Assembly: GCA_011037195.1 (NCBI GenBank)
Contig: JAAEAF010000613.1
Span: 124,001-188,000 of the forward strand
Direction of reading: 5' to 3'
DNA length: 64,000 nt
Source: Triatoma infestans
Lineage: Eukaryota > Arthropoda > Insecta > Hemiptera > Reduviidae
Position 1 is the first letter of the stretch, and each line of letters begins with the position of its first letter. The notes under the pieces were generated by a model, which did not search any database, was not told the origin of the DNA, and saw only the letters and a list, made by a program, of their open reading frames with translations. The translations under genes were made by a program, and so were the position numbers. Of this stretch, positions 12,245 to 22,966 are shown piece by piece.

Positions 12245-12450
12245 GGTTCTGTGATTCTTGCATACCAATATAATAAACGAAGAGAAAGCAACTGATTTAA
12301 AAAATGTGATAAATCCCATGTATATCGAGTACTCTACTTAGAAATTTGATGTATGAATATGGACAGGAATTGCAATTTCACTGCTCTTGTTGTGCATATA
12401 AATCTAAACGTAGATGACAAGTAAAACGTCAAATACAAAAAAACATACTA
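12245..12450 (+). pseudogene. decayed lola zinc-finger exon
   Basis: A possible acceptor (TTATAG) ends near 12245, and CDSC-like remains of finger 1 follow with stops. From 12349 the frame reads RNLMYEYGQELQFHCSCC, a clear relic of the YECGKEPQF linker and second finger. The final Cys of finger 1 is now Tyr (TAT at 12358-12360). An in-frame TGA lies at 12415-12417 inside finger 2, and the expected His positions read Gln and Asn. It cannot encode a zinc-binding module in any frame. Confidence 0.75.
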
Positions 12451-12998
12451 TGCATTTTAAATATATTTAATATACGTATCATATTTAAATTATTTGCGCG
12501 AATGAGTGCTGTTGATCGATACTGTTGTAGTTGAAAGTATCGCTGCAGCATTAAATATCCATTAAAAATAAAGTATTTTTATATAAATATTGAGTGAAAT
12601 TTTTTTTAGAATCCATCGTATCTTTTTTTATATTAATTTTTTATTTAAAGTGAAGTTTGCTTCTAAATGACTGTTGTATTTGTGATCCATACCACATTCT
12701 TTCCTTTCATTCCTCAATCCAATTTTCATAGAAATCTATTAAAATATAATGCAACAAATCTGTTAAGATCTTTATTTTAAAGCATTACAAATCTTCAACC
12801 TGCCCCCCCCGGTATTTAATTATTTTTTTAATTTATTGAAGTTTCTGATCAAGTTTTAAGAGTATGTCACCACTGCAGGTGTTCCGCCCGATTAAACCGC
12901 GAACTAGGCTCGCTAGTCATCATGGGTAAGCGCCATATCACCACTCAGGCTTCACATCCGCCTAAACGGCTTTCCTGACAACAACTATGATCTTTTAG

Positions 12999-13252
12999 CT
13001 TCCGCGGCTTTTTCATGAAAAACACTTGAGTTTCCGGTTGAGACCACGCCAGGGGTTTGCTAGAAACGACGTTTTGCCCATATTGCAAATAGTTTTCTTA
13101 GGGTCGTTACACCTGGAAAGCTAATGGAGCAAGTTTTGGCAATGGTTTACTCCATTAGCTTTCAAGGTGTTACTACCCCGATAAAACTAATTGCAATATG
13201 GGCGAAACATCGGTTTCTAGCAAACCACTGATGGGGTCTCAAATGTTTTTCA
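12999..13252. repeat. Family B inverted-repeat element, copy B1
   Basis: The arms read TTGAGTTTCCGG, TTGAGACCACG, GGTTTGCTAGAAACGACG at the left and the inverse at the right (GAAACATCGGTTTCTAGC, AACCACTGATGGGGTCTCAA). The centre has an inverted GCTAATGGAG / CTCCATTAGC pair. The same arms occur near 23640, 41655 and 51610. A GC-richer patch just before it (12880-12990) may be part of the same or another element. Confidence 0.65.
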
Positions 13253-13925
13253 TATTGTAACTATGCTTATTTCTTCTTTTTATTTCATTTGAAAGCAATT
13301 TTCATACATTTTTTAAATAAAATTGTAATATCTTAAAGATTTTATTCTTCATCACAAGCTTCTTTTGTTTAATTCTTCCGTTTCAGATTTTCCTCCATCT
13401 CTGAGTCTAGTTCATAAAGTTCTTGTAGTGTTTGACTCCCACTTTCAAAATTCTGGCATAGATTGTCATACCATATAATAAAAATAGAAATTTTGAAAAT
13501 GGAGATTTCATCCCCTATACATTTACTTGAATTAGACACTGATAATGGAGGACAATTTGAAAAAAGTCAGAATCAAACAAAAGAAGCACTTATAACAGAT
13601 AAAACCTAGATTTATCCACCAATGCAGCTTGCCACATATATTAGAAATTATAAAAGCTTACATCGAGCTTTATCTTTCATGCTTTGTGATAACATTAAAA
13701 TATTTATTGTAATTTGTGAAACTTTAATGAAAGTATGTAAATAAAAATATTGAGATAATTTTGGCTTACATTTACAAATCTTATGATTAATGAACAATTA
13801 CGAATGAAATTAAAAAGAGTTCCTATTCCCTCTATAAACCATAATGATTAGAGTGGGAGAGATCGAATGAATGGCTGAAATATTTAGTGCAAAACAGGCA
13901 ACCTTAATTTGCAATTTTGTTTCAG

Positions 13926-14009
13926 AGAAACGTTACATTTGCGCCTCTTGTGGGAAGAGATACAAATATCCGGCATCTTTACAAGCACATCAAGTTGAAG
14001 ACAAATGCG
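13926..14009 (+). CDS. lola: lola internal finger exon (mini-exon A), 84 bp
   Basis: The acceptor TTTGTTTCAG ends at 13925 and the donor G|GTAAAT is at 14009-14015. The exon is 84 bp and starts and ends in phase 1, so it can be included or skipped without shifting frame. It encodes one C2HC finger (residues C6, C9, H22, C28: GKRYKYPASLQAHQVEDKC, H-x5-C) and no second finger. Spliced to the acceptor at 14489 it yields a three-finger end. If the donor is ignored, the frame continues CGKFYFLFK and stops at 14033-14035 within an AATAAA (14031-14036), so it might also act as a single-finger terminal exon. A near copy is at 16864. Confidence 0.85.
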
Positions 14010-14488
14010 GTAAATTTTATTTCCTTTTCAAATAAAAGTTATCTATTTATTTAGCTGCATTATAATGATCTATTCAATTTATTTGAGGGCAATTTAACGT
14101 GCCATTCTAATAAAATTATAAAAGCGTCCTTGATGCTGTCATTTATTTTTATGTTACCATTGAAAAATTATTATTTGTGGAACATAATAAATTCATTACT
14201 TATTCTTAAACCAAGCATTGAACCGTAGCTTCTGAGCTTTGTTACTTTTTTTAGAAATAATCAGAAATTAAGGGTTGATTTCATTTCTTTATTACTAGTA
14301 TTTAATAAAATTGAGATCACTTATTCTTTTATATAATTAAAACTAATGTTCAATCTTACAAAGGGGTACCCCGTAGATATCATTACAGTAGTATTATAAT
14401 TTTGTTGTTGTGTCTTGATTGAAGTAGAAACATAAAAATAATCAATATTGCATGATTATTTTTTCTATTTTGATTTCTCTGCCCACAG

Positions 14489-14670
14489 GTTCTGGTTCAT
14501 ATAAATGTGATACATGCAACAGAGTTTATCGTCATTCAGCAAGTCTTTATACTCATAAAAAACATGAGTGTGGCATAGAGCCTCAATATAACTGTCCACT
14601 TTGTCCATATAAGTCTAGACAGAAAGGGAATCTAATGCATCATATATCTAGGATACATATGAACCTATGA
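14489..14670 (+). CDS. lola: lola alternative 3' exon (partner of mini-exon A)
   Basis: The acceptor TCTGCCCACAG ends at 14488; GT completes Gly, then 59 residues. Finger 1: C6, C9, H22, C27 (NRVYRHSASLYTHKKHEC). Linker GIEPQYN. Finger 2: C35, C38, H51, H56 (PYKSRQKGNLMHHISRIH), tail MNL and TGA. The 182-bp length is identical to that of the exon at 17619, and the two proteins differ at few positions. With mini-exon A 480 bp upstream, it forms a two-exon cassette that has been copied as a unit. Confidence 0.93.
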
Positions 14671-15535
14671 ATTGAAATTAGAAGCATAATATAATTTGTC
14701 TTTTGTATGTCACCTATTCAGGCGACCGTTTTATCCAAATTCTTCGTATCATCACGGCAAAAAAAGAATCTGTGAAGCTGATTAAGAAACATAACTGTGA
14801 AACGGCTAACCAGTTTTTGTTTCACTTAAATTAACAAAAAAATACGCTAATTTTAAAAATAATTTTGTGAATTAGTTTTTAGCAATGTTTTTAGAATTTT
14901 CTTTCTTTTTTGTTTCTGTAGTTTTTCAATTTTAAAACCACCAACTTTGTGTAAATATTGCATTTCATAAGAATTTTTATTTTGTTTTAATGCATGGCTA
15001 CCAAATATTTTTTATAAATGTTAAAGTACTCTCTACTTTTATAAATGACTTCTTTTTAGTATATAGATGTATTTTTTCCCAAAATATAAAGAGAAATTTT
15101 TTATTAATTTTTAATTGCTTACATGTTACCTAGTATCTGAAAGAAATATTTGGGAGACCAAGGTAATTTGATGGTTATGATTTGAGATATTTACTCAATC
15201 GTTCAGGTATTCTATGTATCTAATGATTATAGAGTGGGTTCAGAAAATTGCCACATTATATGATCTGTGTGAGATGGTTGACATTGACCACCAAGAGGTC
15301 GGTGAACAGATAGTGCAATGGAGATGGGCGATATTTATATTTGGAATAAGGGGCTTGGCAGTTCGAATGGCCGTAGCAGGTGTAATAGCTCTCATTTATA
15401 GCTTCTCAAAGTAAATACTTGAGATAGTGTAATTGTTGTTAGTTATGTGACAAAATAATTTACCATCTTTAATAAATCTAGTTTGGGCATGCTGTCTTCT
15501 ATATAAACTACATGTATTTGTTTTTCTTCCTGCAG
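14671..15535. other. AT-rich spacer, nothing recognised
   Basis: No repeat family member or coding signal recognised. The open frame at 15214-15414 begins at an ordinary ATG in intron sequence and has no domain or splice support. Confidence 0.5.
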
Positions 15536-15747
15536 GTCTTGATAAAGCATTTGTATGTGAAGTTTGCAAAAAAGCCTACCGTCATTCTGCAAGCTTGTAT
15601 TCCCATAAGAAACATGAATGTGGCAAAGAGCCCCAATTTCAATGTCCACATTGTAATTATCGGGCCCGCATTAGAGCTTCATTGAAGTACCATATTGCAA
15701 ACAAGCATATATTTAACTTTAATATTAAAGAGTATCAATATAAATAA
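15536..15747 (+). CDS. lola: lola alternative 3' exon
   Basis: The acceptor TTCTTCCTGCAG ends at 15535; GT completes Gly, then 69 residues. Finger 1: C7, C10, H23, C28 (KKAYRHSASLYSHKKHEC). Linker GKEPQFQ. Finger 2: C36, C39, H52, H57 (NYRARIRASLKYHIANKH). The tail IFNFNIKEYQYK ends in TAA overlapping AATAAA (15743-15748). Finger 1 is nearly that of the flanking exons at 14489 and 17619 (YRHSASLY), but finger 2 is of another type. This suggests recombination or divergence after duplication. It sits between the two cassette copies and has no mini-exon of its own. Confidence 0.93.
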
Positions 15748-16863
15748 AATTTACTTTTATTTATAAAGATATTTTATGATGTAAGTGAAGACTGCCTAAG
15801 GTAAATATTGCTTTTGTCTATGTAATATTTTTTAAAAATTAAAGTTTCTTCATAATTACGCTTACTTTTCAATAATCAGTTTTAAAATTGGAGAATGAAG
15901 TGGCTAGAGATAAAGGGGTCCAATAGGACTTCTGGAGACCGGAATCTGCGCCTGCTTTAGCGGTTACCTCGCCTCGGACTAAAAGACAAATAGCCGCGCT
16001 TTAGAAAATATATATATATATATATATTTATATACATTTTAAGCAAGTCTACAACAGACACAAGTTGTAGACATTGTGCAAACACAAGCTGAAGCAGCGC
16101 TCTGCTGGCGTGCTAATGCTATTTTGTTCAGAGAAGTAGATGCATGTTTTAACAAGTTCAAGCATCTTCCTTTACAAATTCTGCGTTAGTTTATTAATAA
16201 TAGTGTAAATATTTTTAGCTTTAAACATAATATAAATACGGTGCGCACTGTAAATTTTTTAGCGAAAGAAAAAATCGATATGTGAAATTACCTATTAATT
16301 GAATATTTAACCCATCAATATTTTCCTCACTTGCCCCTAGAGCGAGCACTACCTGAATTTCTATTTCGTGAGAAGGTTCATAGTCCCTATATGTCTCAAG
16401 CCTCATTTGACTTCCTAAACCCCCGAGCAAGTCCTTAGCAAGATATAGATTCACATTTTTTTATTTAATTTAATTGAGATTGTAAGGAGCTACTTCAAAA
16501 AGACTGATATTGTTCTGGCAAAACATCTGATCACAAACTTGCCATTGTCTAGTACTAAAACCTATTATTTGGGATCATGGAAATTGTTAGTAAATCCATA
16601 AAATTATATATATTTATTTTGCAAGATTCTTTGGATTAGCTTCCAATTGTATTTAAAATTCAACATTTGAATGAATTCGTCTTATCGACGAAAAGGAATT
16701 TTGCAGCTTAAGAAAAAATATACATAATATGTAGAGCGAGATTTCTAAATGCCTCTTGTAACTCACAAACTTAGTGATATGTGACGGTATACTTACTCAA
16801 CTCAATGGAAACTTATTCAGAACAAGCAACATATAAAACATTATTCTGCTGTATTTGTTTCAG
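15748..16863. other. spacer with a GC-richer hairpin patch
   Basis: Mostly AT-rich. A patch at about 15900-16130 is richer in GC and contains a (TA)n run. It also has a perfect 9-bp hairpin GTCTACAAC / GTTGTAGAC (16047-16055 and 16064-16072, 8-base loop). This looks like a fragment of a mobile element of unknown family. The - strand open frame at 16221-16454 shows no domain. Confidence 0.5.
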
Positions 16864-16947
16864 AAAAACCTTTCATTTGTGACTCTTGTGGAAAGAGGTA
16901 TAAATATGCAACATCCTTACAGACACATCAAAATGAAGATAAATGTG
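16864..16947 (+). CDS. lola: lola internal finger exon (mini-exon B), 84 bp
   Basis: The acceptor TATTTGTTTCAG ends at 16863 and the donor G|GTAAAT is at 16947-16953. Length (84 bp), phases (1 and 1) and protein (DSCGKRYKYATSLQTHQNED) match mini-exon A at 13926. The finger uses C6, C9, H22 and C28 (C2HC, H-x5-C). The next acceptor in phase is at 17619, 671 bases on. Reading through the donor gives CGKFNITF and a TAG at 16968-16970. Conservation of the finger, both splice sites and the exact length in both copies argues that the mini-exon is used. Confidence 0.85.
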
Positions 16948-17171
16948 GTAAATTTAATATTACTTTTTAGTGATCGTATACAAAATATTTATTTATAAGC
17001 TGCGATTCTAAACTTCATTAGCTAGATTTATTTCGTTCTTCAAAATATATTCAACATTACAACATATCCTGATTTGAATAAAAACTTTAAATTTTCAGCG
17101 TTGAGTATTTTAAGCCAGCACCTATGTATATTGTTTCTCTGAAAAAACTATCTGAAAACTCTAATTTTTAG

Positions 17172-17207
<36 letters not shown>

Positions 17208-17239
17208 CCGTTTTCAAGCAAAAGTTGGTTTTATCAGAG

Positions 17240-17388
17240 ACCGCGATAGCCTGCTTCATTTTGTGGTTATCGACCGGTTTCGGGCGATCGCCCATCATCA
17301 GTACATATAGGTTTCGCCCTTGAAGCAGCCTAGCACGGAAAATATCTGTGTTACTTTCCAGCTCTGCGGCCCAACCACAACAAAAGTT
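17240..17388. mobile_element. Family A element, shortened copy A3
   Basis: One arm is intact from GATAGCCTGCTTCATTTTG to CGCCCATCATCAG. The other arm is mostly lost but ends with the family 5' end in inverse (CCAGCTCTGCGGCCCAACCA). It lies 20 bases after a long T run (about 17169-17200) in the intron between mini-exon B and its partner exon. Confidence 0.6.
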
Positions 17389-17618
17389 GGTTTCCGTTTT
17401 CTTTTTGGGTTATACCTCGGCTTACAGGGCTCTTCCTAAATTACAGTTAAAAAATAATTATCATGATAATAAAATTTAAGGTACCATAAAAAATGTAGTA
17501 TAGAAAAATTCTTATATATATATATATATATGAATAAATCATTAGAAAAAAATGCATTGTAGTTTTTATTTTCATCTTCACTGTTGTAGTTAGCAGTTTT
17601 TTCTTTCTCTCTCAACAG

Positions 17619-17800
17619 GTACTGGTGCTTATCGATGTGAGATATGCAATCGAGTGTATCGTCATTCGTCAAGTCTTTATACCCACAAAAAACTTGAATG
17701 CGGCAAGGATCCTCAATACACCTGCCCTCGGTGTCCATATAAGTCTAGGCAAAAAGGCAATCTTACACATCATATCTCCAGAATGCACCTGAGGCTTTGA
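17619..17800 (+). CDS. lola: lola alternative 3' exon (partner of mini-exon B)
   Basis: The acceptor TCTCTCTCAACAG ends at 17618; GT completes Gly, then 59 residues. Finger 1: C6, C9, H22, C27 (NRVYRHSSSLYTHKKLEC). Linker GKDPQYT. Finger 2: C35, C38, H51, H56 (PYKSRQKGNLTHHISRMH), tail LRL, TGA at 17798-17800. The 182-bp length and almost the whole protein match the exon at 14489. The two cassettes therefore arose by duplication of mini-exon plus terminal exon. Confidence 0.93.
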
Positions 17801-19336
17801 AATGGAATAGTTTACATATGTTGCCTCTTTTATGGTATTGATTGAAACAATTTCCGTTCACTCAAACAACCAGAAACTAAAAACGACAATTTTTAAAATA
17901 ATTTTGTGTAGTTTTTTTTTTTATTGTTAACCATTTATTAAAAACTTTTTGTGAATTATTTACAAAAGTTATGCTAGTTAATCATAAAATTCATGATTAC
18001 TCCAACTATAACTAAAAGATCATGACCTATCTTGGTCATGAGATCGAAGTTCACAAATAATCAGCACTTAAAATATACTTAATTTAATCATCAACTTAAT
18101 TAAACAGTACTGCACTTTGTAAGTACTTAGGCTTATTTTAGTAAAATTTGAGTAAGAGTATGCAGTAAGAAACTCCCGAAATATTCTATAGAATCTAATA
18201 TGTCTGATTTCAGTTAAGGGATTTCACAATTTTCTTCTCAAAATAAAATGCTTCCTCTAACTAGGAGTGAGAGAAAGTAAAAAAAACCATGCAAGGAAAA
18301 CAATATAAGAATGACATTTACCTCACACCCAAATATTTCATAATAAATGAGTTAAGGGAACAGAACATTTACATACATTTATCAAATCGAAGTTTTTTTT
18401 TTAATTCCAAGTTACAATAGGGGAATATGAAATGTTTAATCATTCCACACTCACAGCCCTATAAAATTTAAAAAAAAAACTTTTTAATTGCGGCTGAAAA
18501 TGAATTAAATGAAACAATAAATCATGATTAAAGGCAAAGAATTAATTATTAACTTTACTAAATTTATGATCTTCTAACTAGAACATAAACAAATCAATAG
18601 GGAAATAAAATTGACAAATATTAAAGAAAAAACTTAGGAACACATTACAATCACTAAAAATATTTGAATGTGTCAATTCATAATTATATTTAAAAGGAAA
18701 GTGATGCCAATTAAAGGTTGCCAATTATGTTTTTTTATATTTAAAGGGAAGCGAATTTCGGAACTAATATTAATTAAAATTAGGAACAAATTATGAAAAT
18801 AAAAGAAAAAAATGTTTAAAGAAATAAATTATAAAAATAAATAAACGTTATTCACAATTTTTGTTGTTCTTCAATAAAGTAACTTTACATATAGAATAAA
18901 AGTTTAAAATATTGCAATTAAGGTTTTTAGATTGCAGTTAAGTATGCGTTGGCCCAGAAATATGAATGTCTGTTTGATTTTTAGATGTGTAAAAGGATTC
19001 GCTATAATGCCAAATCTGCTTCCATCTAGATCTATTGTGGTTCTGTTAGATGCCAGTGTTCGTACATAAAATGTAATCGTTTATAAAATATGAAATATGT
19101 AAGTCAGCTAGAGTTTACATCTGAGTATGTAAATCATATCTGAGATGTCCTGGGAGTTTTGTATGATTATTAGGGGTATAAGCATTAAAAATGTTGTTCG
19201 GAGGCTGGGCAGCTATAGAGGCACCAAGATCCCAGAAGTGATTAGTCTTTTCTTAAGGGGGAAAGGTAATTTTAAGTTTATTAGAAGTAATTAACTAGAA
19301 TTTATTAAATATAATTCGATCAAATTATCTTTTTAG
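17801..19336. other. AT-rich spacer, nothing recognised
   Basis: 1.5 kb of AT-rich DNA. I found no finger relic, splice pair or repeat family member. Confidence 0.5.
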
Positions 19337-19536
19337 GTATAGAAAGGAAATTCCGATGTGAAAGCTGTCATAAAAGTTACAGACATGCAGCTACTCTCTA
19401 TAGTCACCGTAAGTTTGAATGCGGAAAAGAACCACAGTTTAGATGTGAACATTGTCCTTTTAAAGCTAAACACAAAGGATCACTTAAAAGACACTATTTT
19501 TCTAGACATTTCGCTCCACTGAAAGGCATAATTTAA
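19337..19536 (+). CDS. lola: lola alternative 3' exon
   Basis: The acceptor TTATCTTTTTAG ends at 19336; GT completes Gly, then 65 residues. Finger 1: C7, C10, H23, C28 (HKSYRHAATLYSHRKFEC). Linker GKEPQFR. Finger 2: C36, C39, H52, H57 (PFKAKHKGSLKRHYFSRH). The tail FAPLKGII is followed by TAA then TAG. Finger 1 belongs to the YRH group of the exons at 14489-17619. Finger 2 is closer to the KHKGSLK type at 8515 and 10718, another mixed pairing. Confidence 0.94.
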
Positions 19537-21058
19537 TAGTAAGTACAATTGAAAATAAATGGATTAGCTGAATTTTTTTTTTACTGATCATTGCAAAAAT
19601 TACTATCTCTTATTGCTGTAAGAGGAAGTATTATGAAAGTGGCAAATTTTCGATATTAAATTTTCATCGGAAATTTACTTTTTGAAATCTAATTTTTTAT
19701 TTGAAATAATGTTTTAGAACAGCACAACTCAAAAGCAAAAAATCCCCGAAAGTTCAAACATGAGATTTAGTTTGGGTATCACCATGGGGATCCGGAAAGA
19801 ATTGTCTGCCAAATTTTCTGAACCGGAAATATCACTTTACTGCATGAATTTTTGCGATTGTATATAACTTAACACATGTAGGTTGTGACTTTTATTTGTA
19901 ACATTTTCCTAGGAAAATTCAATTATAAGGGGGTTTTGGGAAGTGTGGGGTTATATTTCCTTTAAACTACAACTTTAATTTGTTAAACATTTTATCGTCT
20001 ACATAATTTAATTAGAATTAAATGTGTTGCCAAAATTCCGAGTTTGAAGAAAATTGGCTGACCGAAAATGAGACATACTGAACAGTTTTCGACGATATCT
20101 TCGAAAGACACCAACGGGAAATTTGTTATTGAAACTTACTTCTTGTCTCTAGCGTTCTTCAGCTAATAAAAAATTTAAGAAAATAGATGGTTAAATTTTA
20201 AGGCTTTTTATGGATTTTTTTTCCGAGCTATCATTTTCGTTTGTGTTTTTTCATTTATTATGAAAATAATATTATTTATATTTGTATTTATTATTTGTTT
20301 TATATTTATGTTAATTATAAAACAATATTTGTTAAAGACCGTAAACAGTGGTTAATTCTAATGAAAGAAATTCTTTCAGATTGCACTTCACTGAAATGTT
20401 GTGATGGCTTGTTGGTAAAAATATTAACAAACCGGAAATGTCTGATCATAAATCATTCAGCAAATTTGTCACTGCAATAGAACCGCTTTATGTAACTTTT
20501 TTGTAACTTCTGCTCTTTCAAAGTAAAATTAAAAAGATATTATTATATCAATTAAGACCTAATTGATTATTCATCACTTTTAGAGATTCATTAAGGCCAA
20601 CAAATGTCAAATACATTTGAGTTTATTTTTTGTAATATATTTATTTTCTGGAAAATATATATTGATTTTTCTTTAAAGTTAATGGTTAACACAACCCTTC
20701 CAATAGAATGTAAGATACAAATAACTTATTATTAGTTACAATTATTATACAAATCTCTATTTCTGATTATTATGAGTAAAATATTTTGACCGTTTTTATC
20801 TGTTATATTTTTGCGAAATAGTTGTGTTTATTGTTTTCTGTAAAGGAAGCTTTCTTTCTTTTCAAATAATTAAAAATTCCTATTCCTTCTCCACTTTGTT
20901 TGGTTTAAATGTAAGTGTGGATGAATTGAATATTATTAGTTTTCCATTATCTGAATTTATCAAATTTGGTTCTAAAAACCATCAGTTTTTATTTAATTAT
21001 AATATATATAGAAATTTAAAGACAACATTTTTACTGACCATTTGATCCTTATATACAG
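19537..21058. other. spacer, nothing recognised
   Basis: AT-rich apart from a more complex stretch at about 19715-20130 that might be an old repeat. The open frames at 20241 and 20824 have no domain. Confidence 0.5.
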
Positions 21059-21240
21059 GTTCATATTTTGTTTGCCGTTGCTGTCAAGTTTCCTTCCATG
21101 ACCGGATCACCTATGATTATCACAAGAACAATGAATGTGTAGAACGTAAGTTATACAAATGTCCACATTGTCCTCATAAAACGAAACATTTCCCATCTCT
21201 TAAAATTCATATTTATCTCCATCATAGAACATCTAGTTGA
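21059..21240 (+). CDS. lola: lola alternative 3' exon with divergent fingers
   Basis: The acceptor TTATATACAG ends at 21058; GT completes Gly, then 59 residues. Finger 1 has three cysteines in CRCC; C5 and C8 give the usual C-x2-C, with H21 and C26 completing a C2HC finger (core QVSFHDRITYDYHKNNEC). The linker VERKLYK departs strongly from GKEPQF. Finger 2: C34, C37, H50, H55 (PHKTKHFPSLKIHIYLHH), tail RTSS, TGA. All metal ligands are kept although the rest has drifted more than in any other intact exon. It is probably functional but evolving fast. Confidence 0.85.
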
Positions 21241-22715
21241 TGTTTTTTTTATTTGATTGTTTCGAAATAATATAGATTTAAGAATAAATGGATGTAATTT
21301 ATTAAATGAAAAGGTGAATAATGTCGCTCTACAGTTCGACAAGTTTAAAATGGGACATCGAACAGGAAGCTGTTTGGCCAATTGGCAAAACACTTTTCCC
21401 TATCTGGTTATAACTTTATTGTTTTTTTTTTTTTTTTACTTGTGTTTACCAAACATTCAGATTCCAAATTTTACATTTATTTGTTCAGAAAATTATAATT
21501 TTTATAAATTAGTAAATAGACATGATAGTATAGCCTCAACCGTATAACCAGCAGGAATAAAAAAGAGGTGAGCTCGAGAATTCTTACACAAGTCTGTAAA
21601 CAATTTATTTACAAATGCTGCCTTGTCTGCCAACATTTTGATGTTCTTTGCATTATTATAACTTGGAATGACTAAGAGGTTTAGAATATTTGTTCTTAAC
21701 AATAATTTTAGAGAACCACCAAAAGTGAAATGAACAGTTAAAATGCTAAAGAATTTAATCTGGTTATTATATTACAGTGATATATATCCTCCTTCCAAAC
21801 CAAATGTTATATCTTTCAATAAATTCAGCTTCAATGCATGTTAATTATTTGATGCTGTAATTAAAAAATAAGCATTGAACCCTTTAGCATTGGATTTTAC
21901 TAGAATACTGAGAATGGCATTTAAGTATTTACAACGCTCAGAAAAAAAGTATTTAAAACATATGATGAAATAGCTAGTTAATTTTTAAAATATCTCATAA
22001 TTACATTTCTTGTATACAAATTAAATTTCTTGTATTCATTTTAGGAATGATTGTGATTGAAATTTGAACAAAGGAACCTTCCATATATGTGTAATAAAAC
22101 AATAAAATATTTATTAATAAATTATAAATAAAAATATATTTTTTGAGAATGTATCAATGATTATTAAAATACTTTATAGCATATAGATAGATAGATATAT
22201 ATATATACTTTTCTTTATATAAAATTACCCAACATTAATAAAAAAAACTTTTTAATGCAACTATATTTATTCACAAAGTAGAGGTAACTATCATGTTTTT
22301 ATAACTAGAACATTTGGATTAAATTTTTTTTAATGTATGATTTTTTTTTTTTTAATGACAATGTGATTGTTTTTTTGTTTTTGTTTTTAATTCATTAGAA
22401 AATAAAGTTTAATTTTTACCTATAAAAATTTTTTTCTCTTATTTTAGTTATTATTTTTTTATATTTTTAATATTATGCACATATATAAAATCTGTACGCT
22501 TTAATAGTTTGTAAAATCCTGCGAGTACATGGCTCAAAATTGAATGGAAGCAATTTTCTTTCAAAGAGAAATATAATAAATACTTATGGTTTCTATTTAA
22601 AAGGATATTTGCAAACTCTAGCTTTTTGAAATAATACATTTATTTAGATATAAATTATGGTTGCTGATTTTGCTTCTTATTCTTCTTCTTATTATTATTA
22701 CTTTTTTTTTTTTAG
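21241..22715. other. AT-rich spacer, nothing recognised
   Basis: Very AT-rich, with homopolymer runs and a GATA/TA stretch near 22185-22207. The open frames here on both strands are low-complexity and show no domain. Confidence 0.5.
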
Positions 22716-22966
22716 GAAAAGAAACAGGAGAGGAACGACCCTATGTTTGTGAAAGATGTTCAAAAACTTATAAATACCAAAGCGGTCTTTATATTCATCA
22801 AAAATATGAATGTAATGTGGAACCACAATTCGCGTGTTCGTATTGTTCCTACAGAGCCAGGCAGAAAGGCAATTTAAAGGCACATCTTACCAAGAGACAT
22901 AATAAAGATGCAATGGATGATAACTCATTGCCCTCATTGATTGGTTCAATTATTAAAGAACTATAA
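22716..22966 (+). CDS. lola: lola alternative 3' exon with long acidic tail
   Basis: The acceptor (12-base T run then TAG) ends at 22715; GA completes Gly, then 82 residues. Finger 1: C11, C14, H27, C32 (SKTYKYQSGLYIHQKYEC). Linker NVEPQFA. Finger 2: C40, C43, H56, H61 (SYRARQKGNLKAHLTKRH). The 21-residue tail (NKDAMDDNSLPSLIGS...) is longer and more acidic than most and ends KEL, TAA. A clean AATAAA-type signal is visible only near 23197. Confidence 0.94.

Noticed and set aside
17436..17738. 100-codon open frame on the - strand
   Set aside because: It lies exactly opposite the zinc-finger exon at 17619; antisense shadow of conserved finger codons, as also at 15443, 22698, 26167, 27459 and 42525.
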